64,000 bases of DNA from Siphonodentalium dalli (lineage: Eukaryota; Mollusca; Scaphopoda; Gadilida; Siphonodentaliidae). Positions 50,255 through 61,559 of the stretch are shown one piece after another; positions within the stretch are counted from its first letter, which is position 1; the number at the start of each line of letters is the position of its first letter. Location: assembly GCA_032622095.1 (NCBI GenBank), contig CP136066.1:143311559-143375558 (forward strand). The letters run 5' to 3'. The position numbers and the translations under genes are program-made. Below the pieces are notes generated by a model. The model searched no databases. It saw only the letters and a list, made by a program, of their open reading frames with translations, and had not been told where the DNA came from.

Positions 50255-50962
50255 TCTCATATATATTTTGAAGACCTCTGTCTGTTTGTCTGTATGTTTG
50301 TCGTATGTTTGTCATTAATACAAATCTACGATTCTCGACCGATCGGGACGAAACTTGGTGCGTGTGTGTAGTTTGACCAGGCGGTGGACGTTGTCGTATT
50401 GGCGAGCCCGTGCGGCGCCCGCTTCGCGCATGCGCAGACGAGATCTCGGAAACGGGTGGAGCTATCGACTTGAAATTTGATATGTGAATGTATCTTGCCC
50501 CGGATACGAATTTTATCGGGTCGCCGAGCCCGTGCGACGCCAGCTTCGCGCATGCGCAGACGAGATATCGGAAACGGGTAGAGCTATCGACTTGAAATTT
50601 GGTATGTGAATGTATCTTGCCCCGGATACGAATGTTATCGGTCGCCGAGCCCGTGCGACGCCAGCTTCGCGCCCGTGCGACGCCAGCTTTGCGCATGCGC
50701 AGACGAGATATCGGATACGGGTGGAGCTATCGACTTGAAATTTGGTATGTGAATGTATCTTGCCCCGGATACGAATGTTATCGGGTCGCCGAGCCCGTGC
50801 GACGCCAGCTTCGCGCATGCGCAGACCAGATCTCGAAAACGGGTGGAGCTATCGACTTGAAATTTGGTTTTTGAATAGCCCGGACAACGTCGGGCTGGGT
50901 AGAGCTATCGACTTGAAATTTGGTTTTTGAATAGCCCGGACAACGTCGGGCTCATCGGCTAG
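50255..50962 (+). mobile_element. Helitron-like element, array copy 2 of 3
   Basis: It starts with the same TCTCATATATATTTTGAAG end directly after CTAG of copy 1 and ends with CTAG at 50959-50962. It has more core repeats than copy 1, and a duplicated 3' hairpin segment (50875-50897 and 50932-50954). Confidence 0.87.
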
Positions 50963-51881
50963 TCTATTATATATTTTGGAAGATCTGTTTGTGTGTTTGT
51001 GTGTGTGTGTGTGTGTGTAATCGATGAACTCGAAAACGGCCGACCCGATTTCGATGAAACTTGGTATGTGGGGGTATTTTCGGACCAGGAGTAACATAGG
51101 CCTATTGATTTTCAGATCCGAGGTCAACTTTTCACGTGCCGAGGTCAAATCTGTTTTTACGCTGTGTTACGGGACTTTCATTTGAGTTCGGTGCTTACAA
51201 ATCGATTCGAAACAGCGCGAATAATAAAATGCCAGTCATAATAATGACACTCTGAGAATCTTTAGTGTATCCTCTTTCCAACGATATATAATGCGTATGT
51301 ATCCGTTTTAGTTATCTGCCTCAATGATCAAGAAGTGGTACTATCTTCCATCAGGATAAAAACAATGCATAACTTCTATGACGTCGTTAGAGGTCATAAC
51401 GTTAGATCACGTTAACGCTTAACCGGCCGATGCATTTGACTGTTTCAGACGTCTTGGCGATATCTCGGGCACCGATGGTAATTTATCTTTACGTTGAAAC
51501 TTGATAATTAATGAGCGTGTGTACATGAGGCACGTTTATATACTTTAGTGGAAATCAAATCGGGTTAAACTGACGGATTTTTACGGACGAAATTTGATGC
51601 ATAGGGTATCTCGGTATCCGCTGGGCCGATTTCCCGGTATCCGCTGGGCCGATTTCCACCATTTTTGGGGTGTTGGTGTTTGACCCCACCTGACCTTGAC
51701 CTTCAAAATGGTCAATTCAATGTCAAATCGGGTAAAACTGGATGGATTTCGACGGGTACTTTTTCCGGTACTTTTGTTCGGGCAGTGTTATGGACGGGTC
51801 AAATCGTGACCCCACTTGACCTTGGCCTTCAAAATAGACAATTCAAGGTCAAAGCCCGGACGAAGTCGGGTCACCTTCTAG
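50963..51881 (+). mobile_element. Helitron-like element, array copy 3 of 3 (second subfamily)
   Basis: It starts TCTATTATATATTTTGGAAG directly after CTAG of copy 2, has a (GT)n run, then a 'gaccttgaccttcaaaat' type body. It ends with the cccggacgaagtcggg hairpin and CTAG at 51878-51881, followed by T. Same subfamily as the minus-strand copies at 10943 and 55253. Confidence 0.85.
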
Positions 51882-52849
51882 TGATATATATTTCACAGAC
51901 TGCAAATTGGTGTTACCTTCGGATATCAGTCAATTGTGTGTATTTTCAGGCTCAGAAACTCACAAAAGTAAATATTTTTTAAAGCAGCCAATCCAGAATC
52001 AATTTCGCACAACCGTGGCATATGTATACCAAAGGTAGTTTAACAGCCTCATGAGACATAGTTTTCTCGAGGGCTCAGAAGTGCGGGGTATCTAAAAAAC
52101 TAGAGCATGTATCTTTTCTTTGTTATTTGTTCTAATTTCTATTGAAATGGAGGTCTGGAATTTACTGACAGAAGACGGGCCAATCTACGACGGCTGTACA
52201 CTGAATTATTTACAAACAATCTCGAGACTCATTATCATTAATATTTCAGACAAGGTTTCATTCACCATGCACCTATTATTAAAACAGCCAAATGGTTGAG
52301 AGAATCGATAGGCCATGCAGTATGAGATTCCCAGAAAGCCCAGCCGAAAACAATTCAAATGTCGTATTAGAACCGAAAAAACTAACAGTTTAGTGTATTT
52401 GCGTAAGCTGACAGCGCGTCAACATAATAACGTGCTGGCCAATCGTCACGGCGTTCGTCACTGGCTTGTTTTGGCGTCTGGTTATTGGTGTTTCAATGCA
52501 ATGGCCGTTGCATGTTTGGCGATGAACCTATCAACCCATTGGAACGTATGCGCCCTTTGTGAAAACGTATCATACGTGACGTATGGTGTGTACATATTTC
52601 ATAATTATTATAACTTTAGTTTGGCACGTCCGAGTTTTAAAATGTGTTCACATGCTTTCTCACCATGCAAGCACACATGCACTATACACATATAATCAAC
52701 TACACAGGCTTTACCTATATACAACCATTTTCACAATCACTACATTACAGTTTTATATAATGCCTAATAATATAATCTTGTTTAAACACAGGCCACGTTC
52801 CAGACAAGGCTGCCCGGCCTGGTTGCACAGCATGCACTCTAAATAACGT
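51882..52849. other. No gene recognised
   Basis: A 126-codon frame (52315-52695) starts at a real ATG (52318) but has an uneven composition and no domain, so it is not called as a gene. Confidence 0.4.
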
Positions 52850-53340
52850 TTACTTACCCGTTACTAAATTTTAGTCAACTTCTTTTAACTAAACTATTGG
52901 TTCAAAACTCCTCCGACTGAACATTTGGTAACTAAATCTTGACTAACTAATTTTTAATCAATTCTTAACTAATCTATTTTCTATTTGGGCGACTAAATAT
53001 ATATACTAACTAAATTGGGTTACCTCGTTTTCCTCCTACATAATTTTAGTTAATTGTAACCCAATTAATTGTGTCAAAATTATTTAGTTAACTCTTAACC
53101 CAATATTTAGTCAGATTTTAACCCAATATGTAACTATTCATTGGGTTACATAAAGTAACCCACTGGAATTGGGTTATAAAGTTAACTAAATAATTAGTAG
53201 CCTTTAACTAAAATTGAGTCATGTTGACTGTATAAATTGGGTCAAAATTGACTAAATATTGGTAAAAAGTGACTAAATGTTGGTAAAAAGTGACCAAATA
53301 TTGGGTCAAAAGTGACTAACTATTGGGTCACCATAGCCTT
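52850..53340. repeat. AACTAA / TTGGGTTA degenerate tandem repeat
   Basis: Some 490 bp built from actaaat, gactaa, aacccaat and ttgggtca words. The left half favours taactaa/aactaaatt, the right half gactaaatattgg(g)t with units of about 21-24 bp. Confidence 0.75.
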
Positions 53341-53526
53341 TCTTAGCATTCAAAAGTATGAAAAACAACAAAGTAGCTAAATCTAACTTATTTGGTTGTG
53401 CAACAATGAAATAAGTGTTTAGTAAAGATATAAAACCATGCGCCTAAAGGGATTTGTTGTTTATTTAATGCTCTATATGTAAATGCCCTAGTGATATATA
53501 AAAAGACGGGTTTCTGGTTTGTGTCA

Positions 53527-53757
53527 ATAAGCGAGATCACTGAGTCGCAGCCATGTTGGATTCATCCAGCCCCCATTCAATACATGTATATGGAGCTTTT
53601 GAATATTCTTTGAATTCCATATATGGAATCATAGATATTCAAAAGTTCCATATATGGATCGAGTGCACCTCCAGAACTTTGACCTGTAGCACTTAAACGG
53701 CGGAACGGGGGCTGGATGAATCCAATATGCTGGCAGTGACTCAGTGATATCGCTTAT
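53527..53757. repeat. 231-bp foldback palindrome
   Basis: ataagcgagatcactgagtc plus ttggattcatccagccccc is inverted at 53710-53757. A second palindrome around ccatatatgg sits in the middle. Confidence 0.88.
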
Positions 53758-53913
53758 ACTCCAACACCCAAAGAGGGTTGAGCATTTGTACCATCTTGGG
53801 GGGGGGGTGTCATTACAAGTATGTATGTCTTGTATGCCGATTTAACCACTTACGATAGGCAGATGCGCGACACTCCAGGGGGTTAAATTCACCAAATATG
53901 AAGGTGAGTAGGG

Positions 53914-54015
53914 CTGCAACGATTCATCGTTAATTCAATGTATCGCGATACACGTTCAAACGATACGCGTATCGTATCATGTCATGTTTATTGCGATACA
54001 GGAAATCAAGTAATG
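53914..54015 (+). mobile_element. Left end of a TAGGGCTGCAACGAT hAT, truncated
   Basis: TAGGGCTGCAACGATTCATCG and the following cgcgatacac/gtatcgtatc palindromes match the left end at 17803. No matching right end was found downstream, so the element is truncated. Confidence 0.7.
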
Positions 54016-55252
54016 TCTGAAGATGGCTGCAATTATCTCTCAAGTTTACACGTATACTATAGTATATATGTATATTTGAATCATCTAGCCAACAGTTGAA
54101 TTTCATTTTAGTTTAAAAATAACTCTACGTCCAGTTATCAACTTGTTGTTTCTGATAATTCAGGCGGTATTTATTTGGAACATAATGTATGGTTGCAATA
54201 GGGTCGGTTCATTTAAGTGTGTCGTCAACTCAGCCGAAATGCCGATTGTAGAGGATTATAGTATGGTCGTGGACTCGTGGTGCGCGCAAATGGGGGTCGA
54301 CCCGGAAGAAATTGGTAAGAAAGCGATTTTGGCGTCATTCGACGCGGAAAAATCCCGAAAATAATATATCCAAAATCCGCTTTAGGGAAAATTTCAGGAT
54401 CCAACAACAGAAGAGGCATTATATAAGTCTATTTGAGAGAGAACATCGTGTGAAATATACACCAATGTATATATTTATGTGACACTATAACATAATATTA
54501 CCTTTGAATGACAATTATATAAATCCCTAACCAAGATGGCAACCAAAGTGGCCTCCGGCAGTGCAGGTTTTGACTATATATTTGTTTACTAATGTATTAC
54601 CAACAGTTCGTTCGGGTTCGATCTGGAGAAAACCTACGGCTGAACTTTTCCACATGTTAACTAACATATCATTCAGACAATAAATACTATCGTTTGGTTC
54701 TCAGTCCACTTCTGTCCCTCAGAAAATTCATTTTAAAGAATGTGGTATGAAAGTTCATAAAATACTCGCAATTGGAGCTCTAACCACGGTTTAATGATAA
54801 ATGTGCAACACTTGGCGATATAAGTGAGAGGTTTTATTAACTTTCCATCACAAACGGGATGAAAACTAATCACCTTGCATAGTACAACAGGGTTGCCAAT
54901 GTGGCCATCAAATATATAGAAAATAGTAGATTTTGAATCAGTGTGTCCCGTAATCGCTTACAAGTTGTGGATGAAGGATAGAATTGGCTAATCGAAAAGA
55001 CTAACATTTTAATGCACTGGTCTTTCTCTCTTTATGTTCTCTATTTAGTGGTTTCCCTTTTATTTATACTCAGAATTACCACCCGGAGTTTTGCGAATAT
55101 CCACTTTTCGGGTTAGAACCATTATTTCATGGGTATATATAACTATATGTTGGAATATTCGAAATAAGAGGTACTTGTTATTTTTAGCTGTTTTAAAGTG
55201 GCACTGTACACTAAATCCGGCCATTTTTGTCACCATCTCATTTTATATTCAA

Positions 55253-55959
55253 CTAGAAGGTGACCCGACTTCGTCCGGGCTATTCAAAAACCAAATTTCA
55301 AGTCGATAGCTCCACCCGTTTCCGAGATCTGGTCTGCGCATGCACGAAGCTGGCGTCGCACGGGCTCGGCAACCCGATAAAATTCGTATCCGGGGCAAGA
55401 TACATACACATACCAAATTTCAAGTCGATAGCTCCACCCGTTTGCGAGATATATAGCACAATGTCATTTGCGGATACCTCGGCCGGTGATGAGTTAACGC
55501 GACATCGGCCGGTTAAGAGTTAACGCGATCACGTCACGATCTGTTGGTGGCGTAATATAATGTTTTTCGATGAGCGAAGCATGGTCCTGTGTTCTTCCCG
55601 ATAATTAATTAAGGTAGAAACTTTAAACGTACACAGGCGTGTGATACATCATTGGAAAGATGAAGCGCCACAGATTCTAACCGTGCAAATTATATGACTG
55701 GCAATTTATTATTCGCGCTATATCGAATCGATTTGTGAGCACCGAACTGAAATATATTAGCGCAAAACGGCGTAAAAACAGATTTGACCTCGGCACGTGA
55801 AAAGTTGAGCTCGGATCTGAAAATTAATAGGCCTATGCCACTTCCCGACAGAAAATACCCCCACATACCAAGTTTCATCGAAATCGGCTCGGTCGTTTTC
55901 GAGTCCATCGCGATCACACACACACACAGACACACAGATCTTCCAAAATATATAATAGA
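55253..55959 (-). mobile_element. Helitron-like element (copy E), recombinant of two subfamilies
   Basis: In minus orientation it starts TCTATTATATATTTTGGAAG (55959 downward) and ends CTAG at 55253-55256, with A|T flanks. The 5' part is of the 50963 type, the 3' part of the 45209 type (core unit with gagatctggtctgcgcatgc). Removing it rejoins a terminal inverted repeat that matches 62272-62369, which confirms both boundaries. Confidence 0.9.
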
Positions 55960-56572
55960 TAGAATATATGCAACAATTAAATGAATTTGAGCCATGGATG
56001 AGTGCAAAATACATTCATTTAACATATGAACAACAAGAAAACCATAGTCAGAAATGGTAACGCCACCAAGATTATAGTATTACATATAAATAGAAATTAT
56101 AAAAAATACATAAAATATTTTGATAACAATTGCGTTTAAACAAGTAATCCTTCAAATTATTACTAACAAAGCAAGTAAATGACTGTGGGGTCACTCAACA
56201 GATTATAAAGACTTGGACTTAGTATACTGTAAATACTGGGACTGTATATTTTTAAATTTTAGTCTAAAATTTAAATGAAATAATTAAAAGATAAAATTTA
56301 GCAAGTAGTAAAAGTTAATTTTATCATTTAATTTTTTTTTTGGTTAAATAAAGGAATAATTTAAATGTAAAATTTGGTTTAAAAAAAAATGATTGACCGT
56401 GGCTCTTCCAATAATTGCGCGACTGACCTGGTCAATTGTTCTTAAGAAGTTGTTTTGAGAATTACTATGGAGGGACATAGTTATGGCTGTGGCTTCGCGA
56501 GTAATTGACTTGGTGACGTGATGTTAACAATCTGAACTCCAGTAAACCAAGGACGCTCCATACCAAATATAA

Positions 56573-58753
56573 TTCTGGGACCAGATCCGAAGTTTGGGAC
56601 CAAAGCGAAAGCAAAAAATTCCTACCGAATGTTATAATGAAGATGGAACTATCAGTAATGATCATGATGTGATACTTCATAAGTGGAGAAGTGACTTCGC
56701 AAATCTTTACGATTTGTCGTCTGATACAACCTTTGATGATGCATTTAAAACATCTGTTCTTGCCACTAAACTTCACCTTGAAATTACGCGTAATGTTATT
56801 CCTCGTCCGCCGATTGATGACATCGACATGTTAAACAAGACTTTAACACGCACTGAGATACAACGAGCTGTTGACAGATCAAAACAGGGAAAGGCGCCAG
56901 GAGTCGATCAAATACAATACGAACTTCTTAAAAACGAAGCATCCGTGAATATTCTACATAAATTGTTCTCTCTATGTTTTGAATGTAATATTATTCCTTC
57001 TACTTGGAAACAGTCCATAGTATTGCCGATCCCGAAAGATCCTTCATCTGATCCGAGAATACCAATGAACTATCGTGGCATCAGTCTTCAATCTGTTGTC
57101 GCAAAATTATATTGTTCGATACTGAATGATAGGATATCTGAATTTCTCGCGTGTAACGATATTCTGGTTGACGAACAGAATGGGTTCAGGAAAGGACGTG
57201 CCTGTCTCGATCATGTGTACACACTGTCCAGTATAACTCGAAATAGAAAATCAACGTTTGTGGCATTCGTGGACCTAAAAAAGGCATTCGATTCTGTGGA
57301 CCGCGATCTTCTTGAATATAAACTTTTACAGAATAACATCACGCAAAACATGTACTTCGCCATAAAAGAACTCTACAGAAATACGACTTCGTGTGTAAAA
57401 GTTGGCAGTGCACTAACAGAGTGGTTTCCGTGCAATTCTGGAGTAATCCAAGGAAATAACTTATCACCGACATTGTTCTCCGTGTATGTGAACGACCTCG
57501 CTTGTGATATAAAAAGCTTAAATAGAGGAGTTGAGGTTGGTAATACAAACATCAGTATTCTTATGTATGCGGATGACATTGCTCTGATCAGTGACAATGA
57601 ACGCAATATGCAATGTATGCTCGATGTCCTTGACTCATGGTGTAGAAAATGGAGACTCCATGTGAACACTTCCAAAACTAAAATTCTACATTTCCGCAAA
57701 CCTCAGCGCAAACGAAGTAATATTGTGTTTTCAATTGGAAATGACGTGGTAGAATACACCGATAACTACAAATACCTAGGAGTGGTTTTTAACGAAACGA
57801 ACAAGTTTAGTGCAGCCGCCGAGACCCTGGCGCATTCTGGAGGTCGCGCACTGGGAGCTGTAATATCGATAATTCATTCATTCAAAGACATTGGCATAGA
57901 TACATATGAAAAACTATTTAATAATTGCGTCGTTCCTATTCTAGACTACTGTAGTGGTGTATGGGGGTTTAAAACCTTCCATAGTATTGATATGGTACAA
58001 AACCGTGCGCTACGATATTTTCTCGGCGTGCACCGATTCACACCTCTACCATCACTCAACGGGGAGATTGGATGGATATCTTCAACACACCGACGGTGGT
58101 TAAGCATGGCAAGACTTTGGAATCGGCTGATACGAATGGACAATGATCGAATTGCGAAAACTGTGTTTTTATGGGAACTCAAGACATGTTCAAAAGACAG
58201 TTGGGTATCGGCTATGAGATCTGTACTAATTTCCAGTGACCAATTTCACGTATTTGCTAACAGGTTGGTTTGTGACCTAAATGAATGCGAAATTAACTTG
58301 AAAAAGTGTAACCAGACCAATTGGCAAGCTGATGTAAATAGACTTGATAAATTAAGACTGTATAAAGACCTCAAAACGGAATATCTCACAGAAACATACT
58401 TAAAACTGAACATTAGTAAAGGAGAACGTTCAGTTGTTGCCCGATTTCGGTGCGGTATCCTGCCGCTACGTGTAGAGACCGGTCGATGGCGAAATGAAGA
58501 CTTGGTCGACCGAATATGTGTGTTCTGCCAATCAAAGTCTGTGGAAGACGAGCTCCATTTTTTTCTTCAGTGCAACGCATATGATAATTTACGGACGGAT
58601 TTTTTTCGTAGTGCCAATTTCCACATCAATGGTGTGAATTCTCTGACTTTTATGGCCAAACATTTATTCGATAACTTTCCGCGACAAACTGCTAAATTCC
58701 TGTACCGTGCATTTGGAGAAAGACAGACATTAATAACGACGCCGCGAAATTAA
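56573..58753 (+). CDS. LINE ORF2 fragment: reverse transcriptase and C-terminal zinc knuckle
   Basis: The frame is open from 56573 to TAA at 58753. The TTG at 56594 is only a residue in a truncated protein, since the bases before it (…SLGPKRKQK) still read as LINE sequence. Reverse transcriptase motifs in order: KAPGVDQIQYELLK, MNYRGISL, FRKGRACLDH, motif A FVDLKKAFDSVDRD, motif B GVIQGNNLSPTLF, catalytic YADD at 57566-57577 (residues 325-328 counted from 56594), then KTKILHF. After a long connector comes RFRCGILPLRVETGRW and a CX2C...HX4C knuckle (CVFCQSK ... HFFLQC, about residue 642). It would prime reverse transcription of its own RNA at a nicked target, but lacks the endonuclease. Over 700 codons without a stop suggest recent insertion. 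Clade not assigned. Confidence 0.9.
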   Translation, partial: FWDQIRSLGPKRKQKIPTECYNEDGTISNDHDVILHKWRSDFANLYDLSSDTTFDDAFKTSVLATKLHLEITRNVIPRPPIDDIDMLNKTLTRTEIQRAVDRSKQGKAPGVDQIQYELLKNEASVNILHKLFSLCFECNIIPSTWKQSIVLPIPKDPSSDPRIPMNYRGISLQSVVAKLYCSILNDRISEFLACNDILVDEQNGFRKGRACLDHVYTLSSITRNRKSTFVAFVDLKKAFDSVDRDLLEYKLLQNNITQNMYFAIKELYRNTTSCVKVGSALTEWFPCNSGVIQGNNLSPTLFSVYVNDLACDIKSLNRGVEVGNTNISILMYADDIALISDNERNMQCMLDVLDSWCRKWRLHVNTSKTKILHFRKPQRKRSNIVFSIGNDVVEYTDNYKYLGVVFNETNKFSAAAETLAHSGGRALGAVISIIHSFKDIGIDTYEKLFNNCVVPILDYCSGVWGFKTFHSIDMVQNRALRYFLGVHRFTPLPSLNGEIGWISSTHRRWLSMARLWNRLIRMDNDRIAKTVFLWELKTCSKDSWVSAMRSVLISSDQFHVFANRLVCDLNECEINLKKCNQTNWQADVNRLDKLRLYKDLKTEYLTETYLKLNISKGERSVVARFRCGILPLRVETGRWRNEDLVDRICVFCQSKSVEDELHFFLQCNAYDNLRTDFFRSANFHINGVNSLTFMAKHLFDNFPRQTAKFLYRAFGERQTLITTPRN

Positions 58754-58900
58754 TTAATTAATAATTATATTTATTTTGAAATAGAGTGACTTATAGGCCC
58801 TATGGGCCGGGTGTAATTGTCGATTATTGTTGTGTGTGTATACGCATTTATATATGTAACACAATGTCACTATAATAAACAAATATTCAATTCAATTCAA
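56573..58900 (+). mobile_element. 5'-truncated non-LTR retrotransposon (LINE)
   Basis: Coding homology begins abruptly at about 56573, inside a dispersed repeat (phrases 'ggagggacatagttatgg', 'ggcttcgc'), which resumes after 58920. The 3' UTR has a ggccctatgggcc hairpin and ends in a (TTCAA)n tail at about 58887-58902, followed by aaataaataattc, similar to aaatataattc at the 5' junction: a probable target duplication. The upstream ORF and endonuclease are missing. Confidence 0.85.
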
Positions 58901-59330
58901 TATAAGGTAAATAAATAATTCTTTATAAGTTGTTTTAATATTTACTATGGAGGGAAAGAATTGTGGTGCTGGCTTCGCAACTATTTGACCCCATTGTAAC
59001 AAATATAAATATTAGTCACTCAGGCAATAGATGTATCTATTCTGTATATTAAGTTATTGGGTCTTACGTGTCTTGAGATGTCTAAATATGTTTTGATGGA
59101 CAGATCGCGCAAGCGCAAGGGACCCCGCCAATCTTATTTGTTGTGCTTCGAATTGTTGACTTATTAAATATGCACATATACTTAAGAAACAGTCGTGTGC
59201 GAAGCGCGCTCCCGTAGGTCGGTTTTTGGATGCCAGTTAATGAAAATATCATTGAAATAATCGGTTTCCCCCCAATAAACATCCATATATTCAATATACA
59301 TGTTTTTGGAGCAGAATTAGGTAGACCATA

Positions 59331-59760
59331 TTGAACGCCATAATTCTGCTGTGGTTAAGTGGTCAATTACTTTGGACATTACTGTATGTAGATGGAGTTA
59401 TCATTAGACCTCACATCCTTATATGGGATACAGTAATGCCCAAAGTAATTGACCACTTAACCACAGCAGAATTATGGGTAATTTTTCAGGATTTAAAATC
59501 CGGAAAAATTACCCACAATCTGCTGTGCTTAAGTGGTCAATTACTTTGGACATTACTGTATGTGGATGGAGTTATCATTAGACCTCACATCCTTATATGG
59601 GCTACAGTAATGCCTAAAGTAATTGACCAATTAACCACAGCAGAATTAAGGGTAATTTTTCAGGATTTAAAATCTTGAAAAATTACCCTGCTGTGGTTAA
59701 GTGATCAATTACTTTGGACATTACTGTATGTAGATGGAGTTAAACCTCACATCAGTTTGT
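59331..59760. repeat. Tandem array of palindromic units (about 170 bp)
   Basis: ctgctgtggttaagtggtc begins units at 59346, 59520 and 59688. In each, caattactttggacattactg is followed by its inverse; a smaller hairpin (gggtaatttttc ... gaaaaattaccc) links units. The third unit is cut short. Confidence 0.9.
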
Positions 59761-59984
59761 TAGGGATTTGGACCTTGACTTGGGACCTTTTTTTTTTTAA
59801 CGCAACAAATGCGAGTACACCTTATACACAAATTTCTGATGTAGCCAGAGTTTTTATTGGATAATATTAGTTTGAAGCCTGCTTACATTTCAATATGTTG
59901 TCAGTTTTGTATTCTCTGCAGCAGCTAGAACTCGGCGCGTTGAAGCAAAAGTTATAAAAGAAAAATGTGTACGTAACGAGACTA

Positions 59985-60840
59985 TAATACAAATGAAAAA
60001 ATAAATTGAGGGAGGGGTGGGCATTACAGGGAACTAAGGGTTGAACCGATATAAATCTGTAGAGCGATAACGACCAATGTTGACATATTATGCATCTCAA
60101 CTCTACTGTTGCAACAAGGTTATAAAATAGGGGGGGGTGTCAGAATTTTAGTCATCTCTATATAGTGCCAGAATAGTAATTTATGGACTTCTATAGTGGT
60201 ACAATACAAATTAGAATCAAATGATAAAAAATATGTATGTAACACAACTATACCGATGAAAGTAAAAATAATAATTTAGGCCGGGATAAGATGTTGGTTT
60301 GGTTATATGGACTCGGAGAAAAAGGGGTTCGTACCGATGAACTGACATAAATTAGTGGAGCGATGTTGCCATGTAATGCATCGCGACTGTACTAAAGCAG
60401 CAATGATATAAAATTGGGGGGGGGCCGGGGGGGGGTCGGAAATTATCTCTATCTCTATAGATGGCACCAGAATTATATAGAAAGGAATAGCAATTGATAT
60501 ACGTATACGGTATACTATAGTAATACCATAGACATATAAGTACAAGTATCACTCAATAAAATATTTCGTAACGTGACTATAGCGATGAAAAAAATAAATA
60601 AATTGGACTGGGATTAGAGATTGGGTTGGTTATATGTGGATAATTGGATATGGAATTCATACCGATGAAATGATACAAATTAGTGGAGCGATAAAGACCA
60701 ATGTTGACACTTAGTCAGGCTACGCGGGGGAAATAGGGGTTGATACGATAGACCGAAATAAATTTGTCGAGTGATAATGACCAATGTTGACGTATAAAGT
60801 AACGCGACTGTACTGTTGCACAATTATCATGTAGAACCAG
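59985..60840. repeat. Three diverged tandem units of about 270-320 bp
   Basis: Each unit has gatgaaa..aaataa(t)aaatt, a ggtt..taccgat line, gtagagcgat/gtggagcgat and aatgttgaca, starting near 59990, 60258 and 60582. Confidence 0.7.
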
Positions 60841-60902
60841 TCAAATATGGACTCTGGTGCCAATATGGAACAGCTCAGAAAACATTTGAAGGGCCCTAAA
60901 AT

Positions 60903-61270
60903 TTATGGGATCTGCCATACAAATCGATTTATGTTGATAAATCTCTTATTTTTCAAAATTTTAAGCTGAGACTTGGTGTGTTTGAGTGGGATACGTATAT
61001 ATTCCTAAAATGATAGGATACAGCACATAATTATGTTTTAGGTGGAAGAAATGAATTTTTTTCGATGATAAAATTTAACAATAAGTTAAATTTTAATAAC
61101 ATGGGATTTGCAAATAAAATCGATTTATGTTGACAAAACTGTCATTTTTCAAAATTTTGAGTTGAGAATTCGTGTGTCTGTGTGTAATACTTATATATTC
61201 TTAAAATGACAGAGTCCAGCGCGTAATTATCTTTTAGATGGAAGAAATTGAATTTGTTTTCGATAACCAT
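60903..61270. repeat. 197-bp tandem duplication
   Basis: aatcgatttatgttga, tttttcaaaattttgag and atggaagaaat(t)gaatt recur at a spacing of 197 bp. Confidence 0.85.
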
Positions 61271-61559
61271 CTACGGCCGTACTACGGCCGGGTTTATCGA
61301 GTACGCTATTTTATAAACAAACTTTTGTCAATAGCCGTTTTGGTCAAACTAAACCTTTTTCGACCGGGAAAGCAGATCCGAATAGTAGCTAAGATGTATT
61401 TAGATAGAATTATCAAAAGAATTTGACCGATTAGGGTGCATTTTAAAAGAATCGAGTGGAGAAATCTTGGTGACATTTTCATAAAACACGCCGATAATTC
61501 CAAAGATAAAAGATGGCGGTTACTACAAAAAAAACAGACATGCGCACTCCAATTAAAAT

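Noticed and set aside
49732-50930. Many overlapping open frames on both strands with repeated peptides such as MREAGVARARRPD
   Set aside because: They are translations of the 122-bp core of the Helitron-like elements; the same peptides recur at 45.3-45.7 kb, in several frames, without splice or start context.
49741-50962. CRISPR-like regular repeats
   Set aside because: The repeat unit is about 122 bp without short unique spacers, and the host is a eukaryote; these are minisatellite cores.
54143-54364. 73-codon frame ending in DPEEIGKKAILASFDAEKSRK
   Set aside because: The C-terminal half looks protein-like, but there is no splice support or known family.
59331-59678. 115-codon frame with a repeated 40-residue block
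   Set aside because: Arises from the tandem palindromic units at this locus.
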